DNA from: UMGS973 sp963609975
GTDB lineage: Bacteria; Bacillota; Clostridia; Peptostreptococcales; Anaerovoracaceae
Assembly: GCA_963609975.1 (NCBI GenBank)
Contig: CAVDMD010000016.1
Coordinates: 1 to 27,055 of the forward strand
Reading direction: 5' to 3'
DNA length: 27,055 nt
Position 1 is the first letter of the stretch; every line of letters begins with the position of its first letter. The position numbers were made by a program, and so were the translations under genes. The notes beneath the pieces are model-generated. The model saw nothing but the letters and a program-made list of their open reading frames with translations. It did no database searches and was not told the origin of the DNA. Below are positions 23,514 through 27,055 of this stretch, in pieces.

Positions 23514-24894
23514 TTTAGAAAAAACAAAAAATCCGATGCCTCAGCAGGAGCCTATGGTAAGAAACAGGAATTTTGAAGAGGTTGCAACAGGATACACAGA
23601 GGAAATGGCGATAAACGAAGCCATGAGATGCCTTAAATGCCGCAAGAAGCCCTGCACAAAAGGCTGCCCTGTAAAAATTCGCATACCCGAATTTATAGAG
23701 GCGGTATCAGAAGGGGAATTTGAAAAAGCATATAACATAATATCACAGACAAGCTCACTTCCTGCAATATGCGGCAGAGTATGCCCGCAGGAAAACCAGT
23801 GCGAAGGCAAATGTGTGCAGGGTGTGCTGGGTGAGCCTGTTGCAATAGGCAGACTTGAAAGATTCGTTGCCGACTGGCACGATGCAAACGGAGCTGACAG
23901 CTTTGAGGCGCATGAGCCTAACGGACACAAAGTTGCTGTTGTAGGCTCAGGTCCTGCGGGACTTGCCTGCGCAGGCGACCTTATAGGCATGGGATATGAT
24001 GTGACTGTATTTGAAAGTCTGCACAAGGCGGGAGGAGTGCTGGCATACGGGATACCGGAGTTCAGACTTCCAAAGGCAATAGTTGCAAAAGAGGTTTCAA
24101 AGCTTGAGGAAAAAGGTGTCAAAATAGTCAAAAACGCAATTATAGGGCAGTCGATGAATGTTGACGAGCTGTTTGCCGACGGCTATGAAGCTGTATTCAT
24201 AGGCACAGGCGCAGGACTTCCGTCGTTTATGAATATTCCGGGAGAAAACCTGCTGGGAGTATGCTCAGCCAATGAATACCTGACAAGAATCAATCTTATG
24301 AAAGCTTATCTTTCGGAATACGATACGCCTATACAAAAAGCAAAGAATGTGGCTGTAGTGGGCGGCGGCAATGTTGCAATGGATGCCGCAAGATGCGCCA
24401 AGAGAATGGGAGCGGAGCACGTATATATCATATACCGCCGTTCAATGGATGAAATTCCTGCCAGAAAAGAGGAAATAGAGCACGCCATTGAGGAGGGCAT
24501 AGAGTTTAAGCTCCTCAATAACCCTGTTAAAATCATAGGCGATGAGGACAACAGAGTGTGCGGCATTGAATGTATAGAAATGAAGCTTGGCGAGCCTGAC
24601 GCATCCGGCAGAAGAAGACCTGTTGAAATTGAAGGGTCAAACTTTGTGCTTGATGTTGAAGAGGTTATCATGTCAATAGGAACAAGACTGAACAAGCTTA
24701 TTCTGAATACTACAGAAAACCTTGAGCCAAACGAAAGAGGCGGCATAGGCACAGACGAAAAGGCTGCAACAAGCCATAAGGCTGTGTTTGCAGGAGGAGA
24801 TGCGGTAACGGGAGCTGCAACTGTAATCCTTGCGATGGGAGCAGGCAAAACAGCAGCAGAGAGTATTGACGAATATTTCAAAGAGAACAAATAA
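23506..24894 (+). CDS. nfnB: NfnB: NADPH-dependent subunit, glutamate synthase small-subunit family
   Basis: 463 residues or so from ATG 23506, preceded by ACAGGAGGTG; the GTG at 23494 lies within that site. Two N-terminal [4Fe-4S] sets are visible, C42/C45/C50/C54 and C89/C93/C99/C103. Then come an FAD-binding GSGPAGLACAG (147-157), the YGIPEFRLPK motif, an NADPH-binding VVGGGNVAMDAARCA, and the C-terminal FAGGDAVTGAATVILAMGAGK. Annotated alone it would be called GltD, but there is no glutamate synthase large subunit here. Pairing with NfnA upstream points to Nfn. It is convergent with recN, with a strong hairpin between. Confidence 0.92.
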   Translation: MINLEKTKNPMPQQEPMVRNRNFEEVATGYTEEMAINEAMRCLKCRKKPCTKGCPVKIRIPEFIEAVSEGEFEKAYNIISQTSSLPAICGRVCPQENQCEGKCVQGVLGEPVAIGRLERFVADWHDANGADSFEAHEPNGHKVAVVGSGPAGLACAGDLIGMGYDVTVFESLHKAGGVLAYGIPEFRLPKAIVAKEVSKLEEKGVKIVKNAIIGQSMNVDELFADGYEAVFIGTGAGLPSFMNIPGENLLGVCSANEYLTRINLMKAYLSEYDTPIQKAKNVAVVGGGNVAMDAARCAKRMGAEHVYIIYRRSMDEIPARKEEIEHAIEEGIEFKLLNNPVKIIGDEDNRVCGIECIEMKLGEPDASGRRRPVEIEGSNFVLDVEEVIMSIGTRLNKLILNTTENLEPNERGGIGTDEKAATSHKAVFAGGDAVTGAATVILAMGAGKTAAESIDEYFKENK

Positions 24895-24901
24895 AGATAA
24901 A

Positions 24902-24933
24902 ACTTTCAGCCGCACAGATGTGCGGCTGAAAGT
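24902..24933. terminator. Terminator shared by convergent nfnB and recN
   Basis: ACTTTCAGCCGCACA (24902-24916) and its exact complement (24919-24933) form a 15-base stem, in practice 13 pairs with a short loop. The minus strand continues TTTTATCTTTATTT, a good tract for ending recN. The plus strand lacks a long T run, so nfnB termination would rest mainly on the stem. It starts eight bases past the nfnB stop and abuts the recN stop. Confidence 0.85.
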
Positions 24934-26553
24934 CTATTCAGAAGCTTTTATAAGCTCTTTTGCAGACTGTATTGTAGTCTCCGTTATATTCATGCCTCCG
25001 AGAAGCCTTGCGATTTCTTCGGCTTTTTCCTCGGAAGTTAAAGGAATTACATTTGTGAAGGTGGCGTTATCGCACGTTTTCTTTACAATCTTGAAATTGT
25101 GACCCCTGCAGGCTGCAATCTGAGGCAGGTGGGTGATGCAGATAATCTGATGGCTCTGCGCAATCTGACACATTTTTTTGCCGACTATGCTTGCTGTTAT
25201 ACCGCTGATGCCTGTATCTATCTCGTCAAAAATCATGGTAGGTATATGGTCGTAATCTCCGACTATTTTTTTGAATGCCAGCATAATTCTTGACATTTCG
25301 CCGCCCGAGGCGACCTTTGCAAGCGGCTTCAGAGCCTCGCCTCTGTTGGTTGTAATCAGAAACTCGACAATATCGGTACCTGCTGCGGAATACTGCTCCG
25401 ACTGCCTGAAATCAATAACCATATCGGCATCTTTGAAATTCAGATCCTTTAATTCATACAGTATTTTTTCCTGCAGAGACAGTGCCGCTTGTTTTCTGGC
25501 CTGCGAAAGCTGCCTGGAAAACTCCTGCAGCATGGCTTCCGTCTGGTTTTTTTCTGCAGTGAGCTTTTCTCTGAGCTCATCTATATTGTCAACTTCGGAT
25601 ATGCTTTTTTCGAGGCTGTCCCGATAGGTCAGTATATCTTCGATGGAATTTCCGTATTTCATTTTGAGCCTGTTAATTTCATCAAGCCTGCTTATGGCAA
25701 TATCAAGCTCCTCAGGTGAAAACTCCGATCTGTCTCTGATCCCCCGTATATCCGAGCATACATCTTCAAGGCTGTAATATATATCGGATATTCTTTCGTC
25801 TAAAGATTTGAGTTCGGGAGAATACATGGATATATCCTGAATAAGCGCAAGCACCTTGGATAAAGTATATGATGTGCTTTGTTCGGAATCGTAGGAAATA
25901 CCGTAGGCAGATTCAAGCGCCGTATATATTTTTTCGCTGTTTTGAAGCAGTGAAATTCTGTTTTCAAGTTCAGTATCCTCACCGGGCTTCAAACAGGCTT
26001 CATCTATTTCGGCAAGCTCAAATGCCATAAAATCTTTTTTGCGCTGTTTTTCGGCAAAGCCCGAAAGCAGTGAGTCAAGCTCCGAGGCGGCTCTGCGAAA
26101 GGCTGCATAGCTTTCGGCAACCTGAGCTTTGAGAGGATTGATAGTATCCTTTGAATAAAGATCCACAAGATCTATGTGACGCTCCGTGTCGAGCAGTGAC
26201 TGATGATCGTACTGCCCGTGAATATCCGCAATACGGCTGCAGAGAGCGCTTACCTGACCCAGTGTTACTATTTCTCCGTTGATTTTGCACAGGTTCCTGC
26301 CGGAAGCCGAAACCTCACGGGTTATTACATATTCTTCGCCGTCAAGGTCTGCTGCAAGCTGAACTATGGCCTTGTCCCTGCCTGAACGAACAAAAGCCGT
26401 ATCAGCTCTTGCTCCGAGAGCAAGACTTACGGCTTCGATAATTATTGATTTGCCGGCTCCGGTCTCGCCTGTAATCAGGTTGAGCCCTTCGTGAAAATCA
26501 ATCTGTACATCTTCAATTATTGCAAAATCCCTAATACTGATGTGTGATATCAT
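24934..26553 (-). CDS. recN: DNA repair protein RecN
   Basis: 539 residues, slightly short for RecN (about 550-570). An SMC-like ATPase that helps organise double-strand break ends for recombination. N-terminal Walker A GETGAGKS (29-36); a coiled-coil middle (about 145-390) with many Glu/Lys heptads; C-terminal ABC signature VASGGEMSRIMLAFK, Walker B PTMIFDEIDTGISG and a QIICITHLPQIAA switch motif. The arrangement argR-recN in one transcript is conserved in Firmicutes. The start ATG has AAGGAG seven bases upstream, overlapping the argR stop, which indicates coupling. Confidence 0.95.
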   Translation of the reverse strand: MISHISIRDFAIIEDVQIDFHEGLNLITGETGAGKSIIIEAVSLALGARADTAFVRSGRDKAIVQLAADLDGEEYVITREVSASGRNLCKINGEIVTLGQVSALCSRIADIHGQYDHQSLLDTERHIDLVDLYSKDTINPLKAQVAESYAAFRRAASELDSLLSGFAEKQRKKDFMAFELAEIDEACLKPGEDTELENRISLLQNSEKIYTALESAYGISYDSEQSTSYTLSKVLALIQDISMYSPELKSLDERISDIYYSLEDVCSDIRGIRDRSEFSPEELDIAISRLDEINRLKMKYGNSIEDILTYRDSLEKSISEVDNIDELREKLTAEKNQTEAMLQEFSRQLSQARKQAALSLQEKILYELKDLNFKDADMVIDFRQSEQYSAAGTDIVEFLITTNRGEALKPLAKVASGGEMSRIMLAFKKIVGDYDHIPTMIFDEIDTGISGITASIVGKKMCQIAQSHQIICITHLPQIAACRGHNFKIVKKTCDNATFTNVIPLTSEEKAEEIARLLGGMNITETTIQSAKELIKASE

Positions 26554-26563
26554 TTTTTACTCC

Positions 26564-27013
26564 TTATGAAAGCAGTTCATTGAATCTTGCCACAAGCGCC
26601 GGTACGTTTTCTTCTGAGTCTATTACCATCATCAGAGTGTTGTCCCCTGCGATAGTACCTATCACATGAGGCAGATCAAGACCGTCTATCGGCTCTCCGG
26701 CCGCATTTGCACAGCCGGGAAGTGTTTTGACAACAATGATGTTTCCGGCAGCATCGACATTCTTGACTATGTCGCGCAGTATACTTAAATACCTGTTGGA
26801 CATACTGCTTTCTGTTGAGGCTGCTACGGAATATTTGTATTTGCCGCCGGCAGAAAGATTCTTTACAAGATGAAGCTCCTTGATATCTCTGGATATGGTT
26901 GCCTGAGTGACATTGAATCCGTTTTCTTTCAGCAGAGCAACCAGCATTTCCTGTGTGTCGATATCGTTTTCCTTGATGAGCTCCAGAATTTTATTTTGTC
27001 TTGCATAGCGCAT
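26564..27013 (-). CDS. argR: Arginine repressor ArgR/AhrC
   Basis: 149 residues, full family length. Residues 1-70 are a winged helix DNA-binding domain, with NGFNVTQATISRDIKELHLVK (31-51) as the recognition element. Residues about 80-149 are the oligomerisation and arginine-binding core, with GNIIVVKTLPGCANAAGEPID and the hallmark GTIAGDNTLMMV. It binds arginine as a hexamer and controls arginine synthesis and breakdown genes, none of which are in the window. A purine-rich GGGGGAAA upstream is the likely ribosome site. It precedes recN on the minus strand with ten bases between them. Confidence 0.95.
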   Translation of the reverse strand: MRYARQNKILELIKENDIDTQEMLVALLKENGFNVTQATISRDIKELHLVKNLSAGGKYKYSVAASTESSMSNRYLSILRDIVKNVDAAGNIIVVKTLPGCANAAGEPIDGLDLPHVIGTIAGDNTLMMVIDSEENVPALVARFNELLS

Positions 27014-27046
27014 GGTTTGTTTCCCCCAAGTTTTATTTCTTTAGAC

Positions 27047-27055
27047 ATTATACCA
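27047..27055 (-). promoter_or_regulatory. Extended -10 of the argR promoter, cut by the window edge
   Basis: On the minus strand, TGGTATAAT gives a perfect -10 with the extended TG element. Transcription would start near 27040, leaving a leader of about 27 bases. Any -35 lies outside the window. Confidence 0.6.

Noticed and set aside
23506..24894. Glutamate synthase small subunit (GltD)
   Set aside because: No large subunit is present and NfnA lies directly upstream, so Nfn is the better reading of the same family.

Overview
The window looks like chromosomal DNA of an anaerobic, probably spore-forming-lineage Firmicute of the class Clostridia. The reasons are a YlmC/YmxH-type sporulation-family protein, a TepA-type ClpP-like protease, pyruvate:ferredoxin oxidoreductase with NfnAB, an EFR1-type flavodoxin-ferredoxin, the recN-argR pair, Gram-positive-style ribosome binding sites (GGAGG) and sigma-A-like promoters, and heavy use of AGA and ATA codons. 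Genus and species cannot be read from the sequence.

Region by region: (1) 1-278 is the 3' end of an Rpn-type (PD-(D/E)XK) transposase/nuclease gene with an octapeptide repeat tail. (2) 472-1451 holds a divergent pair, a PRC-barrel YlmC/YmxH protein (-) and TepA (+). (3) 1503-11101 is a Tad (type IVb) pilus locus. A CpaE/TadZ-like ATPase with a degenerate P-loop comes first. A Kef/CPA2-type cation:proton antiporter with two C-terminal regulatory domains interrupts the locus. Then follow CpaF/TadA, TadB, TadC, a 54-residue Flp pilin, a TadE-like pseudopilin, a DUF5702-like protein, a second TadE-like protein ending in two H-C-C-C metal-site modules, and a DUF6382-like protein. No prepilin peptidase or CpaB is in the window. 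(4) 11203-11454 is a weak small membrane ORF. (5) 11655-14838 is a tightly packed unit of a small alarmone synthetase, NAD(P)-malic enzyme and class II fumarase, followed by an EFR1 flavodoxin-ferredoxin and a short ORF broken by an in-frame stop. (6) 15962-17657 is a divergent YczE-type membrane protein (-) and LysR regulator (+). (7) 17892-24894 is an electron-transfer operon: a soluble tandem-RnfB polyferredoxin, PFOR (NifJ), NfnA and NfnB. (8) 24934-27013 is recN and argR on the minus strand, with the argR promoter at the window edge.

How the genes may work together: fumarase and malic enzyme convert fumarate through malate to pyruvate, yielding NAD(P)H. PFOR oxidises pyruvate to acetyl-CoA and reduces ferredoxin. 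The polyferredoxin could carry or store those electrons, and NfnAB couples ferredoxin and NADH to NADP+. The most unusual items are the nine-cluster polyferredoxin built from two RnfB soluble halves, and the pseudopilin with tandem extracytoplasmic metal-binding modules of identical spacing.
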